DNA of 64,000 nt from Pseudomonadales bacterium (GCA_024234675.1 JACKNU010000001.1:372001-436000), one strand, 5' to 3'; positions 1 to 10,393 are shown, numbered from the stretch's first letter. Notes: generated by a model from the letters alone, not told the origin. Translations and numbers: made by a program.

Positions 1-1
1 C

Positions 2-1681
2 GAGGGGCTATCCGTCAGTCTGTCTTCCAACCCCGATACCGGCATCGAACTGATGCAACTGTACGCGGACTCCGACCGGACCTGCATTTCCATAGGCCAG
101 GTCCACGCGGACATGCCCTACATGGAAAACGATGCCGAGATCGGCGTGAACGCCATGGACCTGCTGGTACGCAATCCGCAGTACGACAAGACCCTGTTCG
201 CGGTGCCCAACGCCGCAGTGCCCATGCAGGATTACGCCACCGCCCTGCACGCCAGTTCCCTCATTGCCGATGGCGGCACCCTGCAGATCGGCATCGGTTC
301 CCTGGGAGACGCAGTGGCCTACAGCTGTATTCTGCGGCAACAGCACAACAGTGAGTACCGCGCGGCGATCGAGGCCCTGACCCACCAGAAGGTGGCCCTC
401 ACCGACGCCTGCGAGCCCTTTGAGCAGGGCCTGTATGTATCTACCGAAATGTTCGTCAACGGCATGATGCACCTGATCGAGCAGGGCGTGGTCAAGCGCC
501 GGGTCTACGACAACCTGGCGTTGCAGCAGGGTCTCAACGGGGGCGCAATCGATCACCGCATCGACGCACGGCTGTACGACTATGCCCGGGACAAGGGCCT
601 GATCCCGGCGCGCCTGGATGAGGCCGCCCTGGCGGAACTGCAGTATTGGGGAATCCTGGGGGAGGACACCAGACTGGCAGGCGATGGGCTGGTGATTGCC
701 GGCCGGGACCAGGCTAACGACATGGACGATCCCGGTACCCGGACGGCAGTGCTCGCCGCGGGTGAGGGGCGCGCCCTGCGCCACGGCCGCATCCTGCACG
801 GCGGCTTCTTTCTCGGCCCCGCGGATTTCTACCGCAAGTTGCGGGAACTGGATGCTGCCGGGCAGGAAAAAATCTGTATGACCGGGGTCAGCCGCACCAA
901 CCAGTTGCTGCTCGACTATCACCTGTACTGCGCCCAGCGGCAGAAGGCGCGCTTCGTCAATACCGGCATGATGGTCACCCTGACCGGCGCGGTGGCGTCC
1001 GATGCATTGGAGGACGGCACCGTGATCAGCGGCGTCGGCGGCCAGTACAATTTTGTCGCCATGGCCCACGACCTGCCAGGCGCGCGCTCCATCCTCTGTA
1101 TCCGCAGCACCCGCGGCAGCGGCAAGCAGCTGCGCTCCAATGTGGTGCCGTTTTACGGCCACATCACGATTCCCAAGCACCTGCGGGACGTCATCGTCAC
1201 CGAGTACGGGGTGGCGGACCTGCGCGGACAGAGTGATTCGGAAATCATCAAACGCCTGATCAACATTGCCGACTCGCGCTTCCAGACGGAGCTGCTGGAA
1301 TTCGCCAAGAATCACGGCAAGCTGGAACGGGATTACCGCATACCCTTCGAGGCGCGCAACAATACCCCCGAGCGCCTGCAACAGCAGCTGGCGCCGTTGT
1401 ACCAGGCCGGGCTGCTGCCGTCCTACCCCTTTGGCACCGACCTCACCGAGCAGGAACTGGCACTGGCCGCCAGTCTCAAGAAGATCCAGGCGCTGAGCGA
1501 GGAACCCGGCCATTTTATCGCCACGGCCGCCCGGGCACTGTTGCACAAGGGCAATGAGGAGGCGGCCCGGCCCTTCCTGGAACGCTTGCACCTGGAGCAC
1601 CCGGACACCACCAAAGACTTCCTGATCCAGCAGTTGCTGATGCTGGAACTGGATGAGCAGGGTTCCCTCAAGGTCAGGTGA
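2..1681 (+). CDS. Acetyl-CoA hydrolase/transferase family protein, 5' end outside window
   Basis: The reading frame is open back to base 2, so the first residues lie outside the window; the first in-frame ATG inside is at 53 but is not the real start. The visible 560 residues carry the acetyl-CoA hydrolase/CoA-transferase fold. The motif VSTEMF contains the Glu expected to form the acyl-glutamyl-CoA intermediate. A C-terminal domain follows with the segments GVGGQYNFV and VTEYGVADLRGQ. Another ~120 residues extend past the usual family end, as in the long proteobacterial versions. Family members hydrolyse acetyl-CoA or move CoA between short acids; the substrate cannot be read from sequence. 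The stop TGA is 58 bp before the next gene. A shorter relative lies at 37138-38418. Confidence 0.85.
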   Translation, partial: EGLSVSLSSNPDTGIELMQLYADSDRTCISIGQVHADMPYMENDAEIGVNAMDLLVRNPQYDKTLFAVPNAAVPMQDYATALHASSLIADGGTLQIGIGSLGDAVAYSCILRQQHNSEYRAAIEALTHQKVALTDACEPFEQGLYVSTEMFVNGMMHLIEQGVVKRRVYDNLALQQGLNGGAIDHRIDARLYDYARDKGLIPARLDEAALAELQYWGILGEDTRLAGDGLVIAGRDQANDMDDPGTRTAVLAAGEGRALRHGRILHGGFFLGPADFYRKLRELDAAGQEKICMTGVSRTNQLLLDYHLYCAQRQKARFVNTGMMVTLTGAVASDALEDGTVISGVGGQYNFVAMAHDLPGARSILCIRSTRGSGKQLRSNVVPFYGHITIPKHLRDVIVTEYGVADLRGQSDSEIIKRLINIADSRFQTELLEFAKNHGKLERDYRIPFEARNNTPERLQQQLAPLYQAGLLPSYPFGTDLTEQELALAASLKKIQALSEEPGHFIATAARALLHKGNEEAARPFLERLHLEHPDTTKDFLIQQLLMLELDEQGSLKVR

Positions 1682-1739
1682 CGGGCCAGGCGGTTTACGC
1701 CGGCTGGCGGACCCCGCGGGGAACAGGTATGCTCCGGGC

Positions 1740-2642
1740 ATGCCACAGCACCTGGACGACAAACTGGTCATCGCCATCTCTTCCCGGGCCCTGTTCAACC
1801 TGGACGAGAGCCACCGGGTCTATGAGAGCGAGGGCCTGGAAGCCTACTCCGCCTACCAGGTACAGCGGGAGGACGAACCCCTGGAGCCAGGCGAGGCCTT
1901 CCCACTGGTGCACAAACTGCTCAGGCTCAACGACCGCCTGGGGGAAAACTCCCAGGTGGAGGTCGTGCTGCTGTCTCGCAACAGCGCCGACACCGGTTTG
2001 CGGGTGTTCAACTCCATCCAGCACTACAAACTCGCCATCAACCGCGCCGCTTTCTGTGGGGGCGAGAGCCCCTGGCGCTATATCAACGCGTTCGGCTGCC
2101 ACCTGTTCCTGTCCAACGAGGCCGAGGACGTACGCTATGCCCTGGACTGCGGTGTGGCAGCGGCGACCCTGGTATCCAGCAAGGGCGGCGGCAGCGACAG
2201 CGACCAGTTGCGCTTTGCCTTTGACGGCGATGCCGTGCTGTTCTCGGACGAGGCCGAACGGGTGTACAAGGCCCAGGGCCTGGAGGCCTTTACCGCCAGT
2301 GAAATCGCCGCTGCCCGCCAGCCCCTGGCCGGCGGCCCCTTCAAGCCTTTCCTGGCCGCGCTGCATCGCCTGCAGCAGGCCTTCCCGCCCTCCGAGGCCC
2401 CCATACGCACCGCGCTGGTGACGGCGCGTTCGGCACCTGCCCACGAGCGCGTGATCAGGACACTGCGAGCCTGGAATATCCGCATAGATGAATCGATTTT
2501 CCTCGGCGGCCTGGACAAGACCGAGTTCCTGCGAGCCTACCAGGCCGATGTATTTTTCGATGATCAGCAGACCCACTGCGCCTCCGCGAGCCCTCATATC
2601 GCCACCGGCCACGTGCCGCACGGCATAGCCAACAGCCCCTGA
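1740..2642 (+). CDS. 5'-nucleotidase (HAD-like, PF06189 type)
   Basis: A 300-residue cytosolic protein of the bacterial 5'-nucleotidase family that dephosphorylates nucleoside monophosphates. It opens with the family block AISSRALFNLDESHRVYE and has acidic HAD-like segments DGDAVLFSDEAERVY and FFDDQ. There is no signal peptide, so it is not a periplasmic UshA-type enzyme. The frame is open further upstream to 1653, overlapping the preceding gene. ATG 1740 is preferred because the family block begins about 10 residues later and the upstream part overlaps coding sequence. It probably shares a transcript with the preceding CoA-transferase gene. The natural substrate is unknown. Confidence 0.8.
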   Translation: MPQHLDDKLVIAISSRALFNLDESHRVYESEGLEAYSAYQVQREDEPLEPGEAFPLVHKLLRLNDRLGENSQVEVVLLSRNSADTGLRVFNSIQHYKLAINRAAFCGGESPWRYINAFGCHLFLSNEAEDVRYALDCGVAAATLVSSKGGGSDSDQLRFAFDGDAVLFSDEAERVYKAQGLEAFTASEIAAARQPLAGGPFKPFLAALHRLQQAFPPSEAPIRTALVTARSAPAHERVIRTLRAWNIRIDESIFLGGLDKTEFLRAYQADVFFDDQQTHCASASPHIATGHVPHGIANSP

Positions 2643-2712
2643 AGCGGCACGGATTGGTTATTACTGAATTATTTGGCCTTTCCCTGCTTTAATGGCTATT
2701 CTTCATAAGTAA

Positions 2713-3723
<1,011 letters not shown>

Positions 3724-3825
3724 TTTGCGGTGGCCGAAAAGTAAAGATATGCCGTGGCTTCGCTTCATAAGACCAGAGTACTGCCGTAAAATTCAGGACT
3801 AGACAACAGCCACGGAAGGGTGCTG

Positions 3826-4923
3826 GTGGGACTAGTTGAATTTCCAGTCAGGAAGCTGTTTTCCTCGGCAGGGGTGACCATCAATGGTGGTGAGCCCTGG
3901 GATATCGAGGTAAACGATGACCGCTTCTACCGTGAGGTACTGTTCAAGGGGTCACTGGGCCTGGGCGAGAGTTACCTGCGCGAGTACTGGCGGGCGGCTG
4001 ACCTGGAGGAGCTGTTTTTTCGGCTGACCTCCTCAAACCTGGAACGGATATCCAAACGCCTGCCGACACAACTGCTGAACAGTTCTGTCAGTCGCTTGCG
4101 CAACCGCCAGACCCCGTCCCGGGCCCTCAGCAATGCGGAGCACCACTACAACCTGGGCAATGACCTGTTTTTCGAGTTCCTGGGACGTTACAAGAATTAC
4201 AGCTGTGGATACTTCAGGGACACCGACTCACTCGATGAGGCGCAGCTTGCCAAGATGCGGCGCCTGTGTCAGCTGCTGGAACTGCAGGAGGGTGACACCC
4301 TGCTGGACGTCGGTGGCGGCTGGGGCGAGTTTGCCCGCTTTGCGGCGGAAACCAGCGGCTGCCATGTAACCAGCGTAAACATATCCGACAGCCAGATCCG
4401 CCATGCCCGCGAATACTGCCGGGACGCCAACGTCGACGTGGTCAGGAGTGACTACCGGGATCTGCGCGGGCGCTTCAGCAAGATTGCCGTCATTGCGATG
4501 TTTACCCATGTCGGGCCCAAAAACTACCGCCGCTTCATGCAAACCATGCATCGCCTGCTGCAAGCCGGGGGCAGGATGGTCATGGAGACCGTCGGCGCCC
4601 TGGCCGCCACGGAGCGCTGCGAGCCCTGGACCGACAAGTATATCTTCCCGGGAGGCATCATCCCCAGTGCGCGGCAAATCGAGTCAGCTTGCGCAGGCTT
4701 GTTCCGGCTCCGCATCGTCGAGGAGTTCGGCGCCGATTACATCACTACCCTGCGCCACTGGCACCGCAATTTCATGGCGGCCTGGCCGCGGCTCAGCCAG
4801 CGTTACTCGGAGACCACCCGGCTGATGTTCGAGTACTACCTGCTGTCAGTCGCCGGCGCTTTCCGCTCATCCGACCTGCTGCACTACCACCTTGAGTTCG
4901 ACAGGATCGACGGCCATGGTTGA
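3826..4923 (+). CDS. Cyclopropane-fatty-acyl-phospholipid synthase-like methyltransferase with altered active site
   Basis: A SAM-dependent lipid methyltransferase of 365 residues, related to Cfa (382 in E. coli), which acts on unsaturated acyl chains of membrane phospholipids. Visible family features: GSLGLGESYL near the N terminus, HYNLGNDLFFEF, YSCGYF with the active-site Cys127, SAM loop LDVGGGWGEFARFA, VGPKNY, KYIFPGGIIPS and FGADYITTL with Tyr305. The E. coli bicarbonate ligands Glu239 and His266 align to Thr227 (MFTHVG) and Glu254 (METVG), so chemistry may differ. Start: GTG 3826 lies 6 nt after GGAAGG (3814-3819); GTG 3820 directly abuts it and is less likely. The last 8 bp overlap the cyclase gene downstream, implying co-translation. 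The reaction could be cyclopropanation, methylation without ring closure, or another acyl modification. Confidence 0.85.
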   Translation: MGLVEFPVRKLFSSAGVTINGGEPWDIEVNDDRFYREVLFKGSLGLGESYLREYWRAADLEELFFRLTSSNLERISKRLPTQLLNSSVSRLRNRQTPSRALSNAEHHYNLGNDLFFEFLGRYKNYSCGYFRDTDSLDEAQLAKMRRLCQLLELQEGDTLLDVGGGWGEFARFAAETSGCHVTSVNISDSQIRHAREYCRDANVDVVRSDYRDLRGRFSKIAVIAMFTHVGPKNYRRFMQTMHRLLQAGGRMVMETVGALAATERCEPWTDKYIFPGGIIPSARQIESACAGLFRLRIVEEFGADYITTLRHWHRNFMAAWPRLSQRYSETTRLMFEYYLLSVAGAFRSSDLLHYHLEFDRIDGHG

Positions 4924-7900
4924 GCGCGGCTCAGAGACCATTACAAGCTGGCTGGAGCAAATCGGCATGGCGCATTTTGCACCTGCCTTCGCCGACAACG
5001 GCATCGACATGGACCTGCTGCAGGAATTGCACGACGAGGACCTCAAGGAACTGGGTGTCGTCCGCCTGGCTGACCGGAAACGCATTTTCAAGGAGATCCG
5101 CCTGCTGTCAATTGATCGGGCCAGGGGCACGATCCAGCGGCGCCTGCTCTCGGTTTTCTTTTGTGACATGGTCGGCTCTACCGCCAGGTCCGTGGCGGTC
5201 GACCCGGAGCAGTTTCGCAATGAAATGAAGTTGTACCAGGATACCGTCGTCAACGCGGTCAACCTGCACGCCGGTTTTGTCGCCCGCTTTACCGGTGACG
5301 GGGTGCTGGCCTATTTTGGCTGGCCGCTGGCAAACGAAGACCAGGCCAGCCAGGCAGTGCGCGCCGGCTTCGAGGCTATCCGCGCCCTGGCCAGGCTGAA
5401 GCAGCAGGAAAACCTGACGATACACTGCCGCATCGGCATCGCGACCGGACGCGTGGTGGTGGGCGGACAGCAGGACCTGGACAGCGCTTTCGGGATGACG
5501 CCCAACCTGGCCGCGAGGCTGCAGTCCCTGGCGGAAACCAGCCAGATTGTCGTCGACTCCGCCACCCGCCGGGCGATTGGCGATCGCTTTGAAACACAGT
5601 TTTTGGCAAGTGCCGAACTCAAAGGCTTCGAGAAGCCGGAAAAAGCCTGGATCGTGCTGCGGGAACACGAATACCTGGGTCGCCTGGAGTCACGCGGTGG
5701 CGCCCGCTCCAGATTCGTAGGGCGTGAGCCGGAACTGCAAATATTGCGAGAGGCCTGGGAGCGCACCTGCTCGGGCAGAGGCAGCGTGATACTGCTGCAG
5801 GGTGATCCGGGGATCGGCAAATCGCGATTGCTCCGGCACTTTTGCAATCACTACCTGCCCCCCGACACCAGGGTCATGCACTTTCACTGCTCACCGAATC
5901 ACGTCAACAGCGCCTTTTATCCGGTTATCCAGCACTTCGGCAGGATTGCCGGTATAGACCAGAATGCCGATTCCAACAGCCTGAAACTGGAAAAACTCGC
6001 CCGGGCGCTGAACCCGGAGGTGGTACGCGACCCCCAGGCGCTGGGGCTGCTGGCGGGGCTGGTATCCATCGGTGAGTTCAAGCAAAACTCCACGGCGCAC
6101 CTGAGTTCACAGGAGCGACGCAGCAAGACGATCGAGGCCATGGTGAGGCAGGCGCTGTTGAGGGCTGACGGCGGCCCCGTGGTGTTTGTGGTGGAAGACA
6201 TCCACTGGATTGATCCCTCCACAAGGGAGCTGCTGGATTCCATCATCGGCAGGATTCGCGAGACGGCGCTGCTCATCCTGGTTACCTGTCGTCGCAACAG
6301 CACTGTAACGCTGGTCACTTCTGAATCGACCCGGGAAATTTTACTCTCCGGCATAGACCGGGAAGGGATAGCCAGTCTCGCGCGCAGCATGGACACAGAG
6401 GGTGTGCTAGCGGCGACGGACATCGCTCATATTGTCGAGCGGGTGGACGGCGTGCCGCTGTTTGCAGAGGAGGTGACCCTCACCGCCATAGAACAGGGGG
6501 TGGAGGGGGCCAGCTTCATGCTCCCTGAATCGCTGGAGTCTTCCCTCGCTGCGCGGCTGGACAATATGGGAGATGCCAAGCTCATGCTGCAGGTGGCATC
6601 TGTGATCGGCCGGGATTTTCCGTTCAACGCCTGCCGCGCCCTGGCACGGGTGAGCGAGTCGGCCCTGCTGGATGCGGTAGCCACCGCCATCGGTGCGGGT
6701 CTGTTGCGGGAGGAACAGGCACGCGGTGACAGGGTGTTCCGGTTCACCCATGCCCTGGTACAGGATGTCGCCTACAATGGGCTGTTAAGGATGCAGCGTC
6801 GCGAACTGCACCGCCGCCTGGCCACCACCGTACTCGACGAGACCGTGCGTCACCGCCAGCCGGAACTTATCGCCTACCACCTTACCAATGCCGGTGAGCC
6901 CGCCATGGCCATCGAATACTGGCAACGCGCCGGCAGCCTGGCGGCGGAGGCCTCGGCCAATGCCGAGGCCATTGCCCACTTCCAACAGGGGCTGCGGCTG
7001 ATCCCCGAGCTGCCCGCATCGGAACAGCGTGACGAACTGGAGTTCGACCTGTGGGTGGGCATGGCCATGCCGCTGATCGTGGAACGCGGTTATACCTGCG
7101 ATGAGCTCCAGGACTGTATCAACAGCGCCCTGGCTGTGAGCAAGCGCATCAAGCACACCCCGCGCATCTATACCCTGCTCTACAGCCAGTGGGGCTACCA
7201 GCTCACCTTCGGCCTGATGGAGAATTCCCGCCATACCGCCTACCAGTTTGCCCGGCTCGCCGAGCAGCAGGGCGATGCGGATGCCCGTTACGCCAGCAAT
7301 CGCATGCTGGGGGCATCGCATATGTGCCTCGGGGAACTGGATCGCGCCAGGCAGGAACTGGGCAGGCTGATAGCCGACTACGACCCCCAGCGACACGCTT
7401 CCCTCGCATCGGTCTATGGCGTCAACCTGCGCGTTGCCGGCCGCTGCTTTCTCAGCGAGGTACTCTGGCTGCAGGGGGCACCGGAGGACGCCAGACAGAG
7501 CGCGGCCACCGCGCTGGCGGAAGCGCGCGCCATCGAGCACCTGCAGTCCCATGCCATATCCCTGCATTTTTGCGGCCTGGTGTCGTTTCTGCTGCGGGAT
7601 CCAGAAGCCGTGCGCGACTATACCGGCCAGATGCTGGAACTGGCTACCCAGCACCCGGTGGGTGCCTGGCCGACGCTGGCCAGGGCAATGCTCGCCTGGG
7701 CTGACCTGACGGCGGACAACTTCGACGCTTGCCTGGGCGAGATCGAGAGCGGAGTGGGCGCCGCGACCGACCTGGGGGTAGGCATGTTCGTGCCCTTCTT
7801 TTACTGCAGGATAGCGGAGCTGCTGTTAAGGCGTTCCCGCCCGGAGGAGTGCGAAGCCTACCTGGACAAGGCGGCCGACCTGATGGCGCGCACCGGCGAG

Positions 7901-8203
7901 ATCCTGTTTCGCGGCGAACTGTTGCAGCTGCGCGCCCAGCTCAAGTTTCGCGGCAATGACCGTGCCGGCGCCGAAGCGCTGTTCCGGGAGGGACTGGCCC
8001 ATGCCCGCGAGCTGCGGGCCCGGTCTGTGGAACTGCGTGTCGCCACGGCTTTTGCCCGCTACCTGCTGCCGGCGCGGCGGGCGGAGGCGAGCAGCCTGCT
8101 GGAGCAGGTGCTGGAGCAGTTCGACCACAGCGTCGATTGCGCCGACCTGCGCGAGGCCAGGGAGCTGCTCGCCGCGGGTAATCCCCTCAGGGAGCTGGCC
8201 TGA
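4916..8203 (+). CDS. Class III adenylate/guanylate cyclase with SAM domain, AAA ATPase and TPR-like region
   Basis: A 1095-residue multidomain protein. Residues ~5-65 resemble a sterile alpha motif (SWLEQIGMAHFAPAFADN). Residues ~75-255 are a class III nucleotide cyclase: metal Asp84 in FFCDMVGST, metal Asp128 in FTGDGVLAYFG, and Asn197/Arg201 in NLAARL. The purine-selecting position 7 residues before Asn197 is Ser190, closer to class IIIb (Thr) than the class IIIa Asp, so ATP is likely but not proven. Residues ~265-500 form an AAA/STAND-like ATPase with Walker A GDPGIGKS (296-303) and Walker B VVFVVEDIHW. The remainder is helical-repeat, TPR-like. The layout resembles soluble adenylyl cyclases. 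TTG 4892 is possible upstream, but ATG 4916 with AGGA upstream is preferred. The stop shares one base with the next start (TGATG). Confidence 0.85.
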   Translation: MVERGSETITSWLEQIGMAHFAPAFADNGIDMDLLQELHDEDLKELGVVRLADRKRIFKEIRLLSIDRARGTIQRRLLSVFFCDMVGSTARSVAVDPEQFRNEMKLYQDTVVNAVNLHAGFVARFTGDGVLAYFGWPLANEDQASQAVRAGFEAIRALARLKQQENLTIHCRIGIATGRVVVGGQQDLDSAFGMTPNLAARLQSLAETSQIVVDSATRRAIGDRFETQFLASAELKGFEKPEKAWIVLREHEYLGRLESRGGARSRFVGREPELQILREAWERTCSGRGSVILLQGDPGIGKSRLLRHFCNHYLPPDTRVMHFHCSPNHVNSAFYPVIQHFGRIAGIDQNADSNSLKLEKLARALNPEVVRDPQALGLLAGLVSIGEFKQNSTAHLSSQERRSKTIEAMVRQALLRADGGPVVFVVEDIHWIDPSTRELLDSIIGRIRETALLILVTCRRNSTVTLVTSESTREILLSGIDREGIASLARSMDTEGVLAATDIAHIVERVDGVPLFAEEVTLTAIEQGVEGASFMLPESLESSLAARLDNMGDAKLMLQVASVIGRDFPFNACRALARVSESALLDAVATAIGAGLLREEQARGDRVFRFTHALVQDVAYNGLLRMQRRELHRRLATTVLDETVRHRQPELIAYHLTNAGEPAMAIEYWQRAGSLAAEASANAEAIAHFQQGLRLIPELPASEQRDELEFDLWVGMAMPLIVERGYTCDELQDCINSALAVSKRIKHTPRIYTLLYSQWGYQLTFGLMENSRHTAYQFARLAEQQGDADARYASNRMLGASHMCLGELDRARQELGRLIADYDPQRHASLASVYGVNLRVAGRCFLSEVLWLQGAPEDARQSAATALAEARAIEHLQSHAISLHFCGLVSFLLRDPEAVRDYTGQMLELATQHPVGAWPTLARAMLAWADLTADNFDACLGEIESGVGAATDLGVGMFVPFFYCRIAELLLRRSRPEECEAYLDKAADLMARTGEILFRGELLQLRAQLKFRGNDRAGAEALFREGLAHARELRARSVELRVATAFARYLLPARRAEASSLLEQVLEQFDHSVDCADLREARELLAAGNPLRELA

Positions 8204-9621
8204 TGGAGCAGTATATCGGCGAGGCCGGCCGTGCCGCAGACCTGGCGGATCTTGACGAGCTGGGCGAGCTCATCGGCGCCGGCAGGTATTTCCAGCGCAT
8301 ACCCCGTCCCTTACTCCGCAATATTCTCCGCCAGGGCACCCTGATAGACGTGGAGCAGGACCACTGCCTGATACGCGAGGGGGACGCGTCTCCCTCGCGG
8401 ATGTATATTCTGGTAGAGGGCTCGGTCGCCATCGTGGTGAACGGCCACTTTATCCTGCGACTTGCCGAACCCGGCGATGTGGTTGGCGAAATGGCCGTTA
8501 TCCAGTCCACACCTCGCTCGGCCGATGTGATTACTGAAACGCCGTGCCGACTGATATCTTTTCCATCGGACCTGTTTGAAATCGATGCCGACTCGCCCCG
8601 GGCCTCCATACTGTACGTCCTGTTTGCCCACATCATGGCAGCCAAACTGCGAATGACCACGGCCCAGTCCCTGATCCGGAAAAGTCAGCGGGTGACGTCC
8701 CCGGGGGACAGTTACGTGGGCATAATCGACGCCTGCGGTGCGGATCGCGCCACCGCAGGGGCGACCGTGCGATCCATCTGGCCAGAGGCCATGATCACGG
8801 AGTTCGCCAGCCCGGCCGAGTTCTACCAGTGCCCCAACACGTTTCGCTTTGACCTCATCATTGCCGATGTGGATTTTTTCGATGATTTCCTTAATGACGC
8901 GACCTCCGTGGCCAATTTCCTCGCCGCCATGAAGTTGCGAGGGGCGCATGTCATGATTGTCAGTCAGTCATGCCAGCAGGCCTCCAGGCGCGAGTTCCTG
9001 ATACGGCAGGGTGCGGAGGATGTCGTTGCCAAACCCTGCCTGCCATTTGACCTGGAACACGCCGTCAGCAAGGCCCGGATTTCCTACTACAAGAACCTCG
9101 AACTGGACCGGGCGGAGAGTGCCGCGGAAACCGACCAGTTGACTGGCCTGGCCAACCGGCGCCGCCTCGAGGAGTTCCTCGAGGCCCTGGTACTGGTTTA
9201 CCCGGACCAGCATCGCCCCTTCTCACTGATTCTGCTGGATGTGGATCACTTCAAGTACTACAACGACAAACACGGCCACCAGAATGGCGACAAGATCCTG
9301 CAGGCCCTGGCAGGCTTGCTCCCCAGGGCATTGCGCCGTGGCGACCTCGCCGCCCGTTTCGGGGGCGAGGAATTCCTGGTGGTGCTGCCCGATTGCGACA
9401 AGCCATTCGCCCTGCAGGTCGCGGAGAAGCTGCGGCTGGCGATAGAGGCCGCGGACCTGCCGCACCAGCACACCCAACCCGGCGGCAACCTGACCGCCAC
9501 TTTCGGGGTGGCGACCTTTCCCCATGATGCCCGCGATACGGAAGCGTTGTTCAGGCAGGCCGATGAATGTCTCTACCGGGGCAAACACCTGGGCCGCAAC
9601 GTCGTGGTGGCGCCCGGCTAG
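8203..9621 (+). CDS. Cyclic-nucleotide-binding, receiver-like diguanylate cyclase (GGEEF)
   Basis: A 472-residue cytosolic signalling protein. Residues ~25-145 are a cNMP-binding domain whose phosphate-binding cassette runs GEMAVIQSTPRSA, with Glu96 and Arg105 at the PKA-like spacing. Residues ~170-292 look like a receiver: Asp176, candidate phospho-acceptor Asp222 (LIIAD), Ser254 and Lys277 (AKP) are kept, although the usual double Asp at the first strand is a single one. Residues ~305-470 are GGDEF with GGEEF at 387-391 and an intact inhibitory site R378xxD381 five residues upstream. It should make c-di-GMP in response to cyclic nucleotide and possibly phosphorylation. ATG overlaps the cyclase stop, with GGAG 8 nt upstream, so the two are almost certainly co-translated. 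Confidence 0.9.
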   Translation: MEQYIGEAGRAADLADLDELGELIGAGRYFQRIPRPLLRNILRQGTLIDVEQDHCLIREGDASPSRMYILVEGSVAIVVNGHFILRLAEPGDVVGEMAVIQSTPRSADVITETPCRLISFPSDLFEIDADSPRASILYVLFAHIMAAKLRMTTAQSLIRKSQRVTSPGDSYVGIIDACGADRATAGATVRSIWPEAMITEFASPAEFYQCPNTFRFDLIIADVDFFDDFLNDATSVANFLAAMKLRGAHVMIVSQSCQQASRREFLIRQGAEDVVAKPCLPFDLEHAVSKARISYYKNLELDRAESAAETDQLTGLANRRRLEEFLEALVLVYPDQHRPFSLILLDVDHFKYYNDKHGHQNGDKILQALAGLLPRALRRGDLAARFGGEEFLVVLPDCDKPFALQVAEKLRLAIEAADLPHQHTQPGGNLTATFGVATFPHDARDTEALFRQADECLYRGKHLGRNVVVAPG

Positions 9622-9775
9622 AGGTCGCTGGCATCGCCCGGGACGGCCTGCCCCGTAGCCCCGGGAACCGGCCGGTCTTTTTCTTCCCGGGATCCGCCGT
9701 CGGGACTTGTACCGGCCGGCCCAAGCCGCTAGATTGTGCCGCTTTGGTTCACTACCCGCCCAAGGAGACCACATC

Positions 9776-10393
9776 ATGGAACTGGCTTGCCTCGACCTGG
9801 AGGGCGTCCTGGTCCCCGAGATCTGGATTGCATTTGCCGAGCGCACCGGCATAGACGAACTGCGTGCCACCACCCGCGACATTCCCGACTACGATGTGCT
9901 TATGCGGCAGCGCCTGCGCCTGCTCGATGAGCATAAACTGCGTATCGGTGACATCCAGGAGGTCATCGCCACCCTGGAGCCTCTGCCCGGGGCCATCGAC
10001 TTCGTCGACTGGCTGCGCGAACGCTTCCAGGTGATCATCCTGTCCGACACCTTCTATGAATTCTCGGAACCGCTTATGCGGCAGCTGAAGTGGCCGACCC
10101 TGTTCTGCCACCGGCTGGTGATCGACGGCGAGGGCAGGGTGGTGGATTACAAGCTGCGCCAGAAAGATCCCAAGCGGGCCTCGGTACAAGCGCTGCACAG
10201 CCTGAACTACCGGGTCATAGCCGCCGGTGACTCCTATAACGATACCAGCATGCTGGGTGAGGCGGATGTCGGTTTCCTCATCCACGCCCCGCAGAACGTC
10301 ATCGACGAATTCCCCCAGTTCACACCTGTGAACACGTTGCAGGAACTCAAGGCAGCATTTGTCGGGGCAAGTAATCGCAATCTGTCTCTCTGA
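9776..10393 (+). CDS. thrH: Bifunctional phosphoserine phosphatase/homoserine phosphotransferase ThrH
   Basis: A 205-residue HAD-family enzyme closely matching Pseudomonas ThrH, which dephosphorylates phosphoserine and can transfer the phosphate to homoserine, linking serine and threonine synthesis. Motif I is DLEGVLVPE, with the nucleophile Asp7 and Glu in place of the second Asp as in ThrH/SerB. Motif II is ILSDTF. The Lys motif falls near RQKDPKR and motif IV is GDSYNDTSML. The frame is open upstream, but AAGGAG at 9762-9767 sits 8 nt before ATG 9776, which fixes the start. It stands alone, 154 bp after the diguanylate cyclase gene and convergent with the acyltransferase gene. Confidence 0.92.
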   Translation: MELACLDLEGVLVPEIWIAFAERTGIDELRATTRDIPDYDVLMRQRLRLLDEHKLRIGDIQEVIATLEPLPGAIDFVDWLRERFQVIILSDTFYEFSEPLMRQLKWPTLFCHRLVIDGEGRVVDYKLRQKDPKRASVQALHSLNYRVIAAGDSYNDTSMLGEADVGFLIHAPQNVIDEFPQFTPVNTLQELKAAFVGASNRNLSL

